A stretch of DNA of 64,000 bases from Paenibacillus melissococcoides (GCA_944800085.1 CALYLO010000007.1:235001-299000); one strand, 5' to 3'; positions 25,540-33,963 are shown, counted from the first letter of the stretch. Program-made: numbers and translations. The notes: a model not told the origin generated them from the letters alone.

Positions 25540-28044
25540 TTAGCTGACCGTCAGCGGCCGCTCCATACGGTCATGCCCATTCCAGTGCAGCGTCGCCCAT
25601 TGCGGCTGATGGCGGGCAACGCGCGTCACGACGACGGTCATGTCGTCATCGATATGACCGCTGGCATGTCGGATGACGGTCTCCAGGAGAAGATCGGCAA
25701 TCTCCTGCGGATCGTCCGTCTCCAGCTCGCTGATCAGCCGCTTCATCCACATCTCCTTATTGACTGCCGGACCGGGAGCATCGAAAATGCCATCCGTCAT
25801 CATGATCAATATATCTCCCGGCTGCAAAGCGGAATCAATCAGCTCGAAGTCGATATCCTGTATAATACCTATCGGCAAGTTGCTGCCGGATACTAAGCGG
25901 ACGTCCTTGCCGCTCTTGATGAAGCTGGGCGTGGAGCCGCTCTTCATGAACGTCGTCTTGGCGGAATACAGATCGATGATCGCCATATCGACCGTCGCGT
26001 AGATCTCGTCCGGCGACCGCAGCGTCAGCACCGAATTGACGGACTGGATCGCCAGCTTCTCGTCAATGCCGGATTGCAGGAATTGGGACAGAAGATTCAA
26101 GGCCGTGCTGCTCTCCATGCGGGCCCGCTCGCCGTTGCCCATCCCGTCGCTCAAGGCGACCGCATACTTCCCGCTGCCGAGCTCCAGCGCGCTGAAGCTG
26201 TCTCCTGACAGCATATCCCCTCCTTTGGCGGCCCCGGCCATGCCGGTCTCCACCTCGAATGCCTTCGCCGACACGAAGGTGACCCTGCCATGCCCATCGG
26301 TTCCGGTTAACCTCTCCTCTCTGACGGCGATATGCTCGCCCAATATATCCGACAGCAGCGGCGCAATAAGCTTGCGGCACTCGTCATAGCCGTCGGTGAA
26401 GGAATGAATCATCTCAATCTCGATCCGCCCGGGATCCAGCGATAAAATATCGACGCGGTGCACGGACAGCCCGAGATCCTCCATCGCCTGCCGAATCTGC
26501 TCCTCCTGCATGAACAGCTCCCGTCCTTCGCGCCGAATCTCCCGGGCCAGATCATCCATGACCTTGGAGACGCCGGCCAACTGATCGGCTACGAAATGGC
26601 GGCTGTCCAAAATCTGCTTCTGCCAATGCTCGTCCAGCGCCCTCCGGATCATATGCTCCCTCATCAGAGCGAGCACCTTCGGCGCCTTCATGCAGTGGCT
26701 CCTCCACGTCTGGGGCAGCTGCTTCTCCTTGTAAGAGACGATCTCGGTATCCTGTTCGACCCTGCTTATCATCTGATTCATCATCGTCATCGTCTGGAGC
26801 GATTTATGGTTCCAGCAGGCCTGCTGCCGCGGGCAGCCGAGACAGGTGGAGGCCGTTACCGCCTCGATCATCCGGCTGCGCTCCTCTTCCGCTGTCGGAG
26901 GCTCGCCGGTATGGGCGGTCTGCTTGAAGCTGCTCGACAGCTGCCGGAACACCTCCGAGAACTGGGTGACCCGTTCCGCCGTCAAATCGCGCATTCGCTT
27001 CGCATATTCATGCTGCGATTTCGTATGCTCGTTCGTTCCCGGCACATATTTGGCCAAGGTAGCGCATATCGATTTAGGAGTGAGCAAAAATAGCGCCGCG
27101 GCGGCGATCGTCTCCCAGGTCGAGGCCATCACCTCCGTAGGAGGCCCGAGATAGACGGACAGAATGGCCGTCCCGAGCAGCATGCCGAAGGCAACCGCCC
27201 AACGCTTGCCGTCCTTCAGCAGTCCGGCGAGCAAGCCGGCAAACGCGAGCACGCTCATCTGCGTCAGCGAGTTCGGCTCGGCCAAGCCGAGAATCAAGCC
27301 AAGCACGACGCCGACCGAGGCGCCAAGCGGGGCTCCGCCGACCAAGGCGAACAGCAGCACGAAATAGCGGGAAATGATGTGATCGAGCTGCAGCGATTGG
27401 ACGGTCCAGCCTACGGCGCCGGTCATAATGGAGGCGAGAAGAATCATCAGACAGATCATTTCCTCCACCCGCAGCGTATAATTGCGTTTACTCATCGTCA
27501 GAACCGGCAATGCTTGTATAAACACGAGTGTCAGGACGAGACCGAGCACGGCATCCGTCATATCCATCACGAGGGCGTACCAGGTCAGGGCCGTCGACAT
27601 AAAGGTCACGAACAGCTTGACGAGCAGCGTCGCGGCGAACACGATCATCGGCGCCATGTTCATATCGGTCCGTTCATACGCTTTCAAGCCGCGGTGCATC
27701 AGTACGATAAGCAGCAGCTGCATGCCCATCATGAGCGAGATCTGTTCCGGCGCGAACAAGCTTCCGGCCAGCAGCGCCGTTCCTACCCAGGTTGCCAGCT
27801 CGCGCCGCGTAAAATAGACGACCGCGAAAAACGCGGCGGCGAACGGAAACAACTCATTCAAGATCATGGCCCGTCCCAGCAGAAACCCGATAAGCACAAA
27901 CATGAAGGTCCATTTCCGCGTGCCAAGCAACCGCTTGAATCGTTCCAGCCGCCACTTGTTATGAGGGAGGCCCCATTCGCCCTCTCCTTGCCCCCCGCTC
28001 TGCCAGCCTTTCTTCGGAAACGGAATCACCTTTGTCTTACTCAT
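25540..28044 (-). CDS. spoIIE: Stage II sporulation protein E (PP2C phosphatase)
   Basis: Dephosphorylates SpoIIAA to release sigma-F in the forespore and interacts with FtsZ at the polar septum. The 834-residue protein has an N-terminal membrane block of about ten hydrophobic helices (about 30-320), a central domain with a Cys cluster (CLGCPRQQACW) and a C-terminal PP2C domain with SGDSFSALELGSGKYAVALSDGMGNG (metal Asp) and MMTDGIFDAPG. Start at ATG 28044 with AGGTGG 8 bases upstream; GTG 28056 is too close to it. The upstream promoter has Spo0A-type spacing. Confidence 0.97.
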   Translation of the reverse strand: MSKTKVIPFPKKGWQSGGQGEGEWGLPHNKWRLERFKRLLGTRKWTFMFVLIGFLLGRAMILNELFPFAAAFFAVVYFTRRELATWVGTALLAGSLFAPEQISLMMGMQLLLIVLMHRGLKAYERTDMNMAPMIVFAATLLVKLFVTFMSTALTWYALVMDMTDAVLGLVLTLVFIQALPVLTMSKRNYTLRVEEMICLMILLASIMTGAVGWTVQSLQLDHIISRYFVLLFALVGGAPLGASVGVVLGLILGLAEPNSLTQMSVLAFAGLLAGLLKDGKRWAVAFGMLLGTAILSVYLGPPTEVMASTWETIAAAALFLLTPKSICATLAKYVPGTNEHTKSQHEYAKRMRDLTAERVTQFSEVFRQLSSSFKQTAHTGEPPTAEEERSRMIEAVTASTCLGCPRQQACWNHKSLQTMTMMNQMISRVEQDTEIVSYKEKQLPQTWRSHCMKAPKVLALMREHMIRRALDEHWQKQILDSRHFVADQLAGVSKVMDDLAREIRREGRELFMQEEQIRQAMEDLGLSVHRVDILSLDPGRIEIEMIHSFTDGYDECRKLIAPLLSDILGEHIAVREERLTGTDGHGRVTFVSAKAFEVETGMAGAAKGGDMLSGDSFSALELGSGKYAVALSDGMGNGERARMESSTALNLLSQFLQSGIDEKLAIQSVNSVLTLRSPDEIYATVDMAIIDLYSAKTTFMKSGSTPSFIKSGKDVRLVSGSNLPIGIIQDIDFELIDSALQPGDILIMMTDGIFDAPGPAVNKEMWMKRLISELETDDPQEIADLLLETVIRHASGHIDDDMTVVVTRVARHQPQWATLHWNGHDRMERPLTVS

Positions 28045-28081
28045 GCCAAGCACCACCTATTCTCTGAAATGTGTGCCTCTC

Positions 28082-28114
28082 ATTATAGAGAAGGAGCTGG
28101 AAATAGTTTGTCAG
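28082..28114 (-). promoter_or_regulatory. Spo0A-dependent type promoter for spoIIE
   Basis: CTGACA (28109-28114) and TATAAT (28082-28087) are 21 bases apart, the over-long spacing known for Spo0A-activated sigma-A promoters spoIIE and spoIIG. TGACAAA overlapping the -35 is one mismatch from a 0A box, and TGTCGGA occurs further upstream. Confidence 0.65.
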
Positions 28115-28474
28115 AAAAAGGAGTCCCGTCCAAAAAAATTTCCGACACCAGTTGAGCCGGGCGCGAGAAATCGGATAAGCCTGCGCGCGCAAGGGCTCGT
28201 CCGGTGTAAGCCGGCCTGGGGGCAAGCGAACGGTTGTCATTTTTTTGCAGTTCTGGACTTGCCCGCCGTTCGGAAATAAGGGGAAAGGATACGGAATAGC
28301 GTAAGAACATGTCGTAACCATCCCGACGGGTGACAAAAATAGTGGCGATGGAAAAATGAATGCGATGAATCTGCCATTCCGTCACAATGTGGAGACTGCG
28401 GGCGCGGTTGGCGTGGCGGAAGCTGTTGTGAAAGAGGCGGAGGCACGAGCAGGAGGCCAGAAACCGTCGTGGAA

Positions 28475-28745
28475 GCTGGCGCAGAGCTCAAGTGGTTGTC
28501 CGATGCCAATGGGAGAGCTTGCGTGAAGCTGAGGGGGTTGAACAGATGCCATTGGGAGCTTGCGTGGAACTCAGGTGGTTCGCCAGATCCCATTGGGAGC
28601 TTGCGTGGAGATCAGGTGGTTGTCAGATGCATTGTGGGAGATTGCGCGGAGATCAGGTTGGTTGACGAGAAGCCATTGGGAGCTTGCGTGGAGATCAGGG
28701 GGTTCGCCAGAAACGTTGTCGACCTTGCGCAGTACCGGTGGAGGC
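28475..28745. repeat. 41-nt tandem direct repeat, six to seven units
   Basis: Units begin at about 28475, 28517, 28558, 28599, 28640, 28682 and 28723, with GCTTGCGTGGAGATCAGG as the most constant part and GCCATTGGGA at the end. Period is 41 or 42, not a multiple of three, so it does not encode a protein repeat in one frame. Units differ at several positions. It lies in the 1.1-kb gap between spoIIE and yabR, where B. subtilis has tRNA genes; I see no tRNA here. The remaining gap 28115-28474 holds nothing I recognise. Confidence 0.85.
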
Positions 28746-28880
28746 CCCGGGGCAGTTGCCGGGAATCGCCGGAACCGGTGGCGAAGCATGCCGCAGGGGT
28801 CGAAGTCAGCACGAGAGTGCGTTCCGTGCTGGCCGACCGGCCAGGGGAGAGGGCGAGTCCTGTTCGTCCTCTCCTGATTG

Positions 28881-29062
28881 CTGCAGATTTGCAGGAATTC
28901 GATAGAAGGCCGTTGTTGAAAAATGGAATCCTGCAATAATACATCAATTTCCTGCCGTTACCGCCTCAACCCCGGTAAGAGGGACAAAAAGATGTATATT
29001 TGCATCAATTCCAGCTCTCAGTCTATGAAACGAGGAAAAATGCTGCAGGTTTGCAGGCTTGG
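28881..29062. repeat. Two degenerate copies of a TGCA-rich element
   Basis: Copy a begins TGCAGATTTGCAGGAATT at about 28881 and copy b begins TGTATATTTGCATCAATT at about 28992. Both then carry GAAA and GGAA blocks and end in a GCA-rich stretch. The two lie in the same orientation, about 110 bases apart, between the 41-nt repeat and the yabR terminator. Confidence 0.45.
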
Positions 29063-29118
29063 CCCGATCAGAACCGTCCCGGAACCGGAACCGGCCACAG
29101 CCACGGCCACGAACGCAG

Positions 29119-29156
29119 CAAAAAAGCCGCAACACCGGATGCCCGGTCTGCGGCTT
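29119..29156 (-). terminator. Intrinsic terminator after yabR
   Basis: AAGCCGCA and TGCGGCTT arms with inner ACCGG/CCGGT pairing, then T6 on the minus strand, 18 bases past the yabR stop. Confidence 0.9.
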
Positions 29157-29173
29157 CGTGTCTTGGTCATCTA

Positions 29174-29635
29174 TTACATGCGGCGTGCGCCACGGCCTCC
29201 GCGCTTGGATTCCGTGTTCTTTTTCAAAGACGAGATGCGCTCTTCACTGTCTTTAAGGAAGCGCGACATTTTATCCTCAAAAGAAGCGAAATTAGGCTTG
29301 CGGCCCCCCCGGTCGCGGTTACCAAAGCCGCCTCTTCCTCTCCCGTCTCTCGGACGGTCTTGACGAGGTCCTCTTGGCGGTCTCTGCTCCGATGCTGGCT
29401 TATCCACTGTCTGCTTGATAGACAAGCCAATCTTGCCGTCCTTGTCGACGTTAATTACTTTGACCGTGACGATATCGTCAATCTTCAAATGGTCATTCAC
29501 GTCCTTGACATAGTTATCGGCAATTTCAGAGATGTGAACCAGTCCCGTGACACCTCCCGACAGATCAACGAACGCCCCAAAATGCGTAATGCCTGTCACC
29601 TTGCCTTGTAACTTGGTGCCCACTTCGATTGTCAT
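29174..29635 (-). CDS. yabR: S1-domain RNA-binding protein YabR
   Basis: A 153-residue protein with one N-terminal S1 domain (about 1-75: GTKLQGKVTGITHFGAFVDLSGGVTGLVHISEIAD...GKIGLSIKQ) and an Arg/Gly-rich disordered tail with RGPRQDRPRDGRGRGG-type sequence. Such proteins (general stress protein 13 family) associate with ribosomes or RNA. It follows divIC as in B. subtilis and ends the yabP-yabQ-divIC-yabR run with a terminator. GGGAGG lies 13 bases before the ATG, a rather long spacing. Confidence 0.9.
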   Translation of the reverse strand: MTIEVGTKLQGKVTGITHFGAFVDLSGGVTGLVHISEIADNYVKDVNDHLKIDDIVTVKVINVDKDGKIGLSIKQTVDKPASEQRPPRGPRQDRPRDGRGRGGFGNRDRGGRKPNFASFEDKMSRFLKDSEERISSLKKNTESKRGGRGARRM

Positions 29636-29761
29636 AGAATAAAATGTTCCTCCCTTAAAATGTTAAACGGCACACCGCTTCGTTACCGAAAGCAATGCTT
29701 ATGTCGTGATTATACTGTAACCGCACCAAGTGGTCAACCGACGGTTGTCCCAATATGGCGC

Positions 29762-30082
29762 CTATTCCTCGTGCTTGCGGATAAGGACTTCGTCCGGAAG
29801 CAGCATCCCTTGACTTCTCGCAATCTGAAGAATATATTCCATCGTATTCAGGCGATCGACTTCCTGCTGAACCTCGTTCCGCGTCTGTTCCGCATCCTGC
29901 TTCTTCTTCTCCTGAACCTGATAATCGGCTTTGAGCCCCTCAATGGTAGCCGCCTGGTCGATGTACGTATACAAGCCCCACCCCGCAAACACCACCATAA
30001 ACCCCATCCACAATCGCAATCTTCGCTTGGCTCCCGCCATTTTGTTCTCACGAGTACGGTCCGGTGTCCGGGACGCAGACAT
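29762..30082 (-). CDS. divIC: Cell division protein DivIC/FtsB family
   Basis: Small bitopic septum protein that works with FtsL and DivIB. The 106-residue protein has a basic cytoplasmic N-terminus, one transmembrane helix (about 25-42, WMGFMVVFAGWGLYTYI) and an extracytoplasmic coiled coil (IEGLKADYQVQEKKKQDAEQTRNEVQQEVDRL), followed by the FtsB-like tail IARSQGMLLPDEVLI. ATG 30082 sits 7 bases after GGGGG; GTG 30088 is an alternative. Located between yabQ and yabR as in B. subtilis. Confidence 0.93.
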   Translation of the reverse strand: MSASRTPDRTRENKMAGAKRRLRLWMGFMVVFAGWGLYTYIDQAATIEGLKADYQVQEKKKQDAEQTRNEVQQEVDRLNTMEYILQIARSQGMLLPDEVLIRKHEE

Positions 30083-30127
30083 ACGCACACCCCCATTTTC
30101 GATAGAGTCAGATAAAGTACTTACCCG

Positions 30128-30772
30128 TTACTTCTTATGATGAAACAGGCGGAGCAGACGAGCCGCCTTCGCTCTTCCCGCTGCCACCCATTGATTCATT
30201 CGACGCATACCAGAAAATACCTTCTCCTTGATCCGGTAAAGCCTTTCCGTCATGCCCAACCGTTCCCAGATCGGAAGGATGAGCGGCCGGAAAATCCATC
30301 GGACCAGCAACCATAGCGGCTTAACACATTGTAGCACAATTTTTCCGATGAACATAGACGCCGACAGCAAAAACGCGCCTAGACCTTTTGTAAAGATCCA
30401 CAAGCCCTTGACCGTCAGCACGAGCACAACATACAGGCACCGCCGGATGAACCGGGAGATTGCCAATATGGCCCGCACGAGCCACGTCACGATCGCGACC
30501 GTGACCTTGCTGAGAAGGATGACATACAACCACGCCCCGGCGGCCAGGCCAAGAAAGACGTAAAATCGAAGCTCTCCCTGATTGCCCTTCACGAGCATCT
30601 GAAACACGAACAGCGTCGCAGCCAGCCAATACAGCAAATCCAGCAGCGGAACCGTCCACCGAGGGAAACGGAATTGTCCCGCTACGACGCGGTAGCCGTC
30701 AAATACGATGCCCAGCGCCAAGCCGCTCAGCATCATGAGCAGCATGGTCGTCCATTGTACGTATAGACTCAC
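30128..30772 (-). CDS. yabQ: Spore cortex biosynthesis protein YabQ
   Basis: Membrane protein of 214 residues. In B. subtilis YabQ is made under sigma-E, sits in the outer forespore membrane and is needed for cortex formation. Visible are about four to five hydrophobic segments (about 5-25, 35-55, 65-90, 95-110 and 130-155) and a basic C-terminal tail. GTG start overlaps the yabP stop as GTGA, so the pair is translationally coupled. Sequence is weakly conserved in this family; the identification rests largely on position and topology. Confidence 0.88.
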   Translation of the reverse strand: MSLYVQWTTMLLMMLSGLALGIVFDGYRVVAGQFRFPRWTVPLLDLLYWLAATLFVFQMLVKGNQGELRFYVFLGLAAGAWLYVILLSKVTVAIVTWLVRAILAISRFIRRCLYVVLVLTVKGLWIFTKGLGAFLLSASMFIGKIVLQCVKPLWLLVRWIFRPLILPIWERLGMTERLYRIKEKVFSGMRRMNQWVAAGRAKAARLLRLFHHKK

Positions 30773-31056
30773 TTGAATAACTTCCCGAAGAAGCCTTTGG
30801 ATTTATCGTGCGAGCTCGCATCCAGGTAGGTCAGGGAGTTGACCGTGCCTTCAATGGCGACTTGTCCTTGTTCAAGGCTCAAGTTTTTGATATGAAGATT
30901 GTGGCCGCGTATAGTCAAAAACCCGCACTCGGTATCAAGCAGGAACTCCTCGCTGTCGAAGCTTTCCACTTTGCTTACCCCGCTAATCTCCAGCAGCTTG
31001 CGGTTGACCATCTTAATCTCCTGGCGCTTGGCCGTTGGCTTGTTCAATTCCATCAT
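30769..31056 (-). CDS. yabP: Sporulation protein YabP
   Basis: A 95-residue YabP/YqfC-family protein, predicted all-beta, with the family pattern RKLLEISGVSKVESFDSEEFLLDTECGFLTIRG and HIKNLSLEQGQVAIEGTVNSLTY. Required for cortex formation in B. subtilis. AGGAGGT lies 7 bases before the ATG. It begins a short sporulation operon with yabQ and has a plausible sigma-E promoter upstream. In B. subtilis it directly follows yabO; here the que operon separates them. Confidence 0.93.
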   Translation of the reverse strand: MMELNKPTAKRQEIKMVNRKLLEISGVSKVESFDSEEFLLDTECGFLTIRGHNLHIKNLSLEQGQVAIEGTVNSLTYLDASSHDKSKGFFGKLFK

Positions 31057-31080
31057 GGCATGTACCTCCTTCTCAACACT

Positions 31081-31109
31081 AGCTTATGAAGGGAATGCCG
31101 GAATAGAAC
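31081..31109 (-). promoter_or_regulatory. Candidate sigma-E promoter for yabP-yabQ
   Basis: GTTCTATT (31102-31109), 13-base spacer, CATAAGCT (31081-31088) on the minus strand resembles the sigma-E pattern (KMATATT and CATACANT) and lies 25 bases before yabP. Confidence 0.4.
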
Positions 31110-31149
31110 TTCAACGCGGCCACTCTTCCAATATTTCTCTATCAGTGCG

Positions 31150-31177
31150 CGATCAAAACATACTTTTTGAACAGCCT
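31150..31177. repeat. Partial end of the TGTTCAAAA inverted-repeat family, copy 3
   Basis: AAACATACTTTTTGAACAGCCTC matches the right-hand end of the family; the left end is not clear. It lies directly downstream of queF and upstream of yabP, at the junction of the inserted que operon. Confidence 0.45.
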
Positions 31178-31180
31178 CTA

Positions 31181-31672
31181 TTAGCGGTTGTCGACCTTTT
31201 CCGGGTACAAATCATGATTCATCAGGCGATAAGCCGCCATCTCCTCATACTTCGTGCCGGGACGGCCGTAATTGCAGTACGGATCGATAGAAATGCCGCC
31301 GCGCGGCGTGAACTTGCCCCATACTTCGATATATTTCGGATCAAGCAGCTCGATCAGATCGTTCATAATGATATTGACGCAATCCTCGTGGAAGTCGCCA
31401 TGATTGCGGAAGCTGAACAGATACAGCTTCAGCGATTTGCTCTCGACGCATTTCCGGTCCGGAATGTAGCTGATGTACATCGTCGCGAAGTCCGGCTGCC
31501 CTGTCATCGGACAGAGACTGGTGAACTCCGGACAGTTGAATTTGACGAAATAATCGCGGTTCGGATGCTTATTGTCGAACGCCTCCAGCACATGCGGGGC
31601 ATAGTCGGTCGCGTATTCCGTCTTCCCTCCGAGATGCTTCAGCTGCAATTCCGCTTCGTTCCTGCCTGCCAT
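31181..31672 (-). CDS. queF: NADPH-dependent 7-cyano-7-deazaguanine reductase (preQ0 reductase)
   Basis: Reduces preQ0 to preQ1. Unimodular QueF of 163 residues, related to GTP cyclohydrolase I (T-fold). Visible: catalytic Cys in FTSLCPMTGQPDFA (about 50-63), the QueF motif VESKSLKLYLFSFRNHGDFHED with the substrate Glu, and a C-terminal FTPRGGISIDPY. GGGGAGG sits 7 bases before ATG 31672. Last gene of the que operon, 110 bases after queE. Confidence 0.96.
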   Translation of the reverse strand: MAGRNEAELQLKHLGGKTEYATDYAPHVLEAFDNKHPNRDYFVKFNCPEFTSLCPMTGQPDFATMYISYIPDRKCVESKSLKLYLFSFRNHGDFHEDCVNIIMNDLIELLDPKYIEVWGKFTPRGGISIDPYCNYGRPGTKYEEMAAYRLMNHDLYPEKVDNR

Positions 31673-31782
31673 GCGATTGCCTCCCCTTCTATATCGGTTA
31701 TTCATCACTCATTCTTAAGCGTCCCGGCTCCGGGCCGGGGCGAATCCTGTGCGAGCGGCCTGACGACAGGCCTGCCTCTTCG

Positions 31783-32508
31783 TTATACGCCGCGTTTGTT
31801 GCCCCATACGAGCGTGTGAAGCTGCGGCAGCACCCGCACCCGGTTCAGGCGCGGAGCGGCCCCGACCTGATCGATCAGCCATTCATACCGGCCGAGCAGC
31901 TTCCGGATCAGCTCGTGGTCATCCGAGCTCCGCACATCGTCATTCCCCGTCTGGAGGACGAACGGAATGTCCGGGTAACGCTCGTGCATGCGGATAGCAT
32001 ACGCGAGATCCGGTTCGTCGAAGACGACGATCTTCAGGCAAAGACCCTTCCGGTCCGGGCGATCCCGCAGCCGGTTCACGATCTGATCGAGCCGCGCTTC
32101 ATCGGTGCTCATGCCGGAGCTGGGCGGCTTCGGCGACAGCGTGACGTCATCGATGTCCAGCAGCCAGTCCTGCCACCGCGAGCCCTGCGTCTCCACCGCG
32201 GTGCGAATGCCTTGCTCTCCCAGCAGGCGCACCAGCTCGCCGATGCCGGGAATCAAGGCGGGATTGCCGCCCGAGATCGTGACATGATCGAAGCGGCCGG
32301 CGGCGAGCGCATTCAGCTCCCGCAGGATGTCTTCCGCCGTCAAGCCGCGAATCTCCTCCTTCGCCGAGCCGTCCCACGTGAAGGCGGAATCGCACCAGGA
32401 GCAGCGGTAGTCGCAGCCTGCCGTGCGCACGAACATCGTCTTCCGGCCGACCAGCATGCCTTCGCCCTGGACGGTCGGCCCGAACAGTTCCAGCACCGGT
32501 ATCGTCAT
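31783..32508 (-). CDS. queE: 7-carboxy-7-deazaguanine synthase (radical SAM)
   Basis: Radical SAM enzyme that contracts carboxytetrahydropterin to 7-carboxy-7-deazaguanine. The 241-residue protein has FGPTVQGEGMLVGRKTMFVRTAGCDYRCSWCDSAF: a GEG substrate motif and CxxxCxxC for the cluster (about 30-37), then TISGGNPAL and LSPKPPSSG. ATG 32508 overlaps the queD stop as ATGA. Confidence 0.95.
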   Translation of the reverse strand: MTIPVLELFGPTVQGEGMLVGRKTMFVRTAGCDYRCSWCDSAFTWDGSAKEEIRGLTAEDILRELNALAAGRFDHVTISGGNPALIPGIGELVRLLGEQGIRTAVETQGSRWQDWLLDIDDVTLSPKPPSSGMSTDEARLDQIVNRLRDRPDRKGLCLKIVVFDEPDLAYAIRMHERYPDIPFVLQTGNDDVRSSDDHELIRKLLGRYEWLIDQVGAAPRLNRVRVLPQLHTLVWGNKRGV

Positions 32509-32993
32509 TGATCCATCCACTCCCGTCTCGCCTCGGCATAGCTGGTCGGCGTCTCGTAGAGACGGACGAACTCGACCCGCCCGCCTTCGCAGCGGGTGCG
32601 GTACGGCTCCTCAGCCAGCGCCGCGCTCATCTGCTCATACAGCCAGACGACCATATTCTCCGCGGTCGTGTTCATCGGGGGGAGCGTCTCATTCAAATAG
32701 CGGTGATCGAGGTACGGCTCGATTCGCTCCTTCCAAATCTCCTTGATGTCTCCGAAATCAAGCGCGATGCCAATGTCATTGGGATAGCCGCTCAGGCCGA
32801 ACACGGCCTTGTACGTATGGCCGTGCAGATTTTTGCATTTGCCTTCGTAGGCGTGCAGATGATGCGCCGCGTCGAAGGTGAATTCCTTGCTGACGAGCAC
32901 GCGGCGCTTGTGGTAGCGCAGCGACTCGCGGGATATATCGGTTCCGTATTGCTGCAGCTTCTCTACGATGCGGAACGGGCCCGGTCTGTTCAT
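32505..32993 (-). CDS. queD: 6-carboxy-5,6,7,8-tetrahydropterin synthase
   Basis: Zinc T-fold enzyme that converts dihydroneopterin triphosphate to carboxytetrahydropterin. In this 162-residue protein the zinc histidines are in FDAAHHLHAYEGKCKNLHGHTYK, which also holds the catalytic Cys, with LDFGDIKE and the C-terminal ETPTSYAEARR. ATG 32993 overlaps the queC stop as ATGA. The first 35 residues precede the conserved core; a GTG at the VSKEF segment is a possible shorter start. Confidence 0.94.
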   Translation of the reverse strand: MNRPGPFRIVEKLQQYGTDISRESLRYHKRRVLVSKEFTFDAAHHLHAYEGKCKNLHGHTYKAVFGLSGYPNDIGIALDFGDIKEIWKERIEPYLDHRYLNETLPPMNTTAENMVVWLYEQMSAALAEEPYRTRCEGGRVEFVRLYETPTSYAEARREWMDQ

Positions 32994-33727
32994 GCTCCGG
33001 CCCCCGCCTTCTGCGCTCTCTCCGCGAGATAGCTCTCCAGACCGGCCCGCCGCAGCTTGCAGGACGGGCATTCGCCGCACCCGTCGCCCGGCAGCCCGTT
33101 ATAGCAGGTCACGGTCTCGGTGCGCACGAAGTCGAACGCCCCCAGTTCGTCCGCCAGACGCCAGGTCTCGGCCTTGTTCAGCCACATGAGCGGTGTATGA
33201 AGGACGAAGCCATAGTCCATCGCCAGATTGAGCGTGACGTTCAGCGATTTGACAAAGACGTCCCGGCAATCGGGATAGCCGCTGAAATCGGTCTCGCAGA
33301 CGCCCGTCACGATATGGCGCGCGCCGATCTGCTTCGCGTAGATCGCGGCGAACGAGAAGAAAAGCAGATTGCGCCCCTCGACGAACGTGTTGGGCAGTTC
33401 GCCCTCCTCCTGGGCGATGTCGATATCGGCCCGGGTGAGCGCGTTCGGCGCGAGTTGATTGAGCAGCGTCATGTCGAGCACGCGATTCGGCACCTGCAGC
33501 TTGGCTGCGATCCGCTTCGCATGCTCCAGCTCGCTGCGGTGGCGCTGTCCATAGTCGAACGTCACCGTCTCGACCGCTTCGAAGCGCTCCCGCGCCCAGA
33601 ACAGGCAGGTCGTGCTGTCCTGCCCGCCGCTGAAGACGACGACCGCCTTCTCCCGCGGCTTGCCCATGACGCCTGCGCCCGCCGCCCGATCTGCGGCAGC
33701 TTCCTTACGGTTCATTGCATCATTCAT
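32990..33727 (-). CDS. queC: 7-cyano-7-deazaguanine synthase
   Basis: ATP-dependent conversion of carboxydeazaguanine to preQ0. The 245-residue protein has the PP-loop VVFSGGQDSTTCLFWA (about 27-42), FDYGQRHRSELEHA and a C-terminal zinc site GDGCGECPSCKLR. The open frame extends 49 codons upstream into the riboswitch region, but ATG 33727 is the first start with an AAGGGA at usable distance. First gene of queC-queD-queE-queF, whose leader carries a preQ1 riboswitch. Confidence 0.94.
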   Translation of the reverse strand: MNDAMNRKEAAADRAAGAGVMGKPREKAVVVFSGGQDSTTCLFWARERFEAVETVTFDYGQRHRSELEHAKRIAAKLQVPNRVLDMTLLNQLAPNALTRADIDIAQEEGELPNTFVEGRNLLFFSFAAIYAKQIGARHIVTGVCETDFSGYPDCRDVFVKSLNVTLNLAMDYGFVLHTPLMWLNKAETWRLADELGAFDFVRTETVTCYNGLPGDGCGECPSCKLRRAGLESYLAERAQKAGAGA

Positions 33728-33840
33728 CCTGTGTCCATCCCTTCTTATTCCTCTACAGAACAAGACGAAGGCATGTGAATCGGTCCATTCGAAGCAGGGG
33801 GCGATCCGGCCTGCGCCGCTTCCCCCGCCTCGATAAGCAC

Positions 33841-33886
33841 AAAAAAGACAACACCAAGGGAAAGCCATACCCATGCGGATGCTGTC
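33841..33886 (-). terminator. Expression-platform terminator of the preQ1 riboswitch
   Basis: GACAGCA pairs with TGTTGTC (one G-U pair) around an apical region, then T6 on the minus strand. It lies immediately after the aptamer and about 115 bases before queC, so preQ1 probably attenuates transcription. Confidence 0.7.
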
Positions 33887-33888
33887 AG

Positions 33889-33928
33889 CCTTAGTTTTTT
33901 ATAGAGGGAGATTGCGAACCTCTCCCGC
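33889..33928 (-). ncRNA. PreQ1-I riboswitch aptamer
   Basis: On the minus strand GGGAGAGGTTCGCA is followed by TCTCCCTCTATAAAAAACTAA. This is the class I layout: GAGAGG pairs with CCTCT, and the A-rich tail AAAAAACTAA folds back to form the pseudoknot. The CUA-to-tail spacing and the position before queCDEF fit family knowledge. Upstream, CCGCCGG/CCGGCGG can form an extra helix. Confidence 0.9.
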
Positions 33929-33963
33929 CGGGAATCCGGCGGAATGTATTTGGTTATACGTCT

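Noticed and set aside
28475..28745. CRISPR array
   Set aside because: Units are contiguous with no unique spacers, and no cas gene is present.
28560..28877. Repeat-containing protein encoded by the 41-nt array
   Set aside because: The period rotates the frame each unit and no ribosome binding site precedes the open frame.
28045..29173. tRNA genes expected from B. subtilis order
   Set aside because: I looked for T-loop patterns (GGTTCGAATCC-like) on both strands and saw none; a tRNAscan run would settle it.
33728..33874. N-terminal extension of QueC
   Set aside because: It overlaps the preQ1 expression platform and terminator and has no ribosome binding site.
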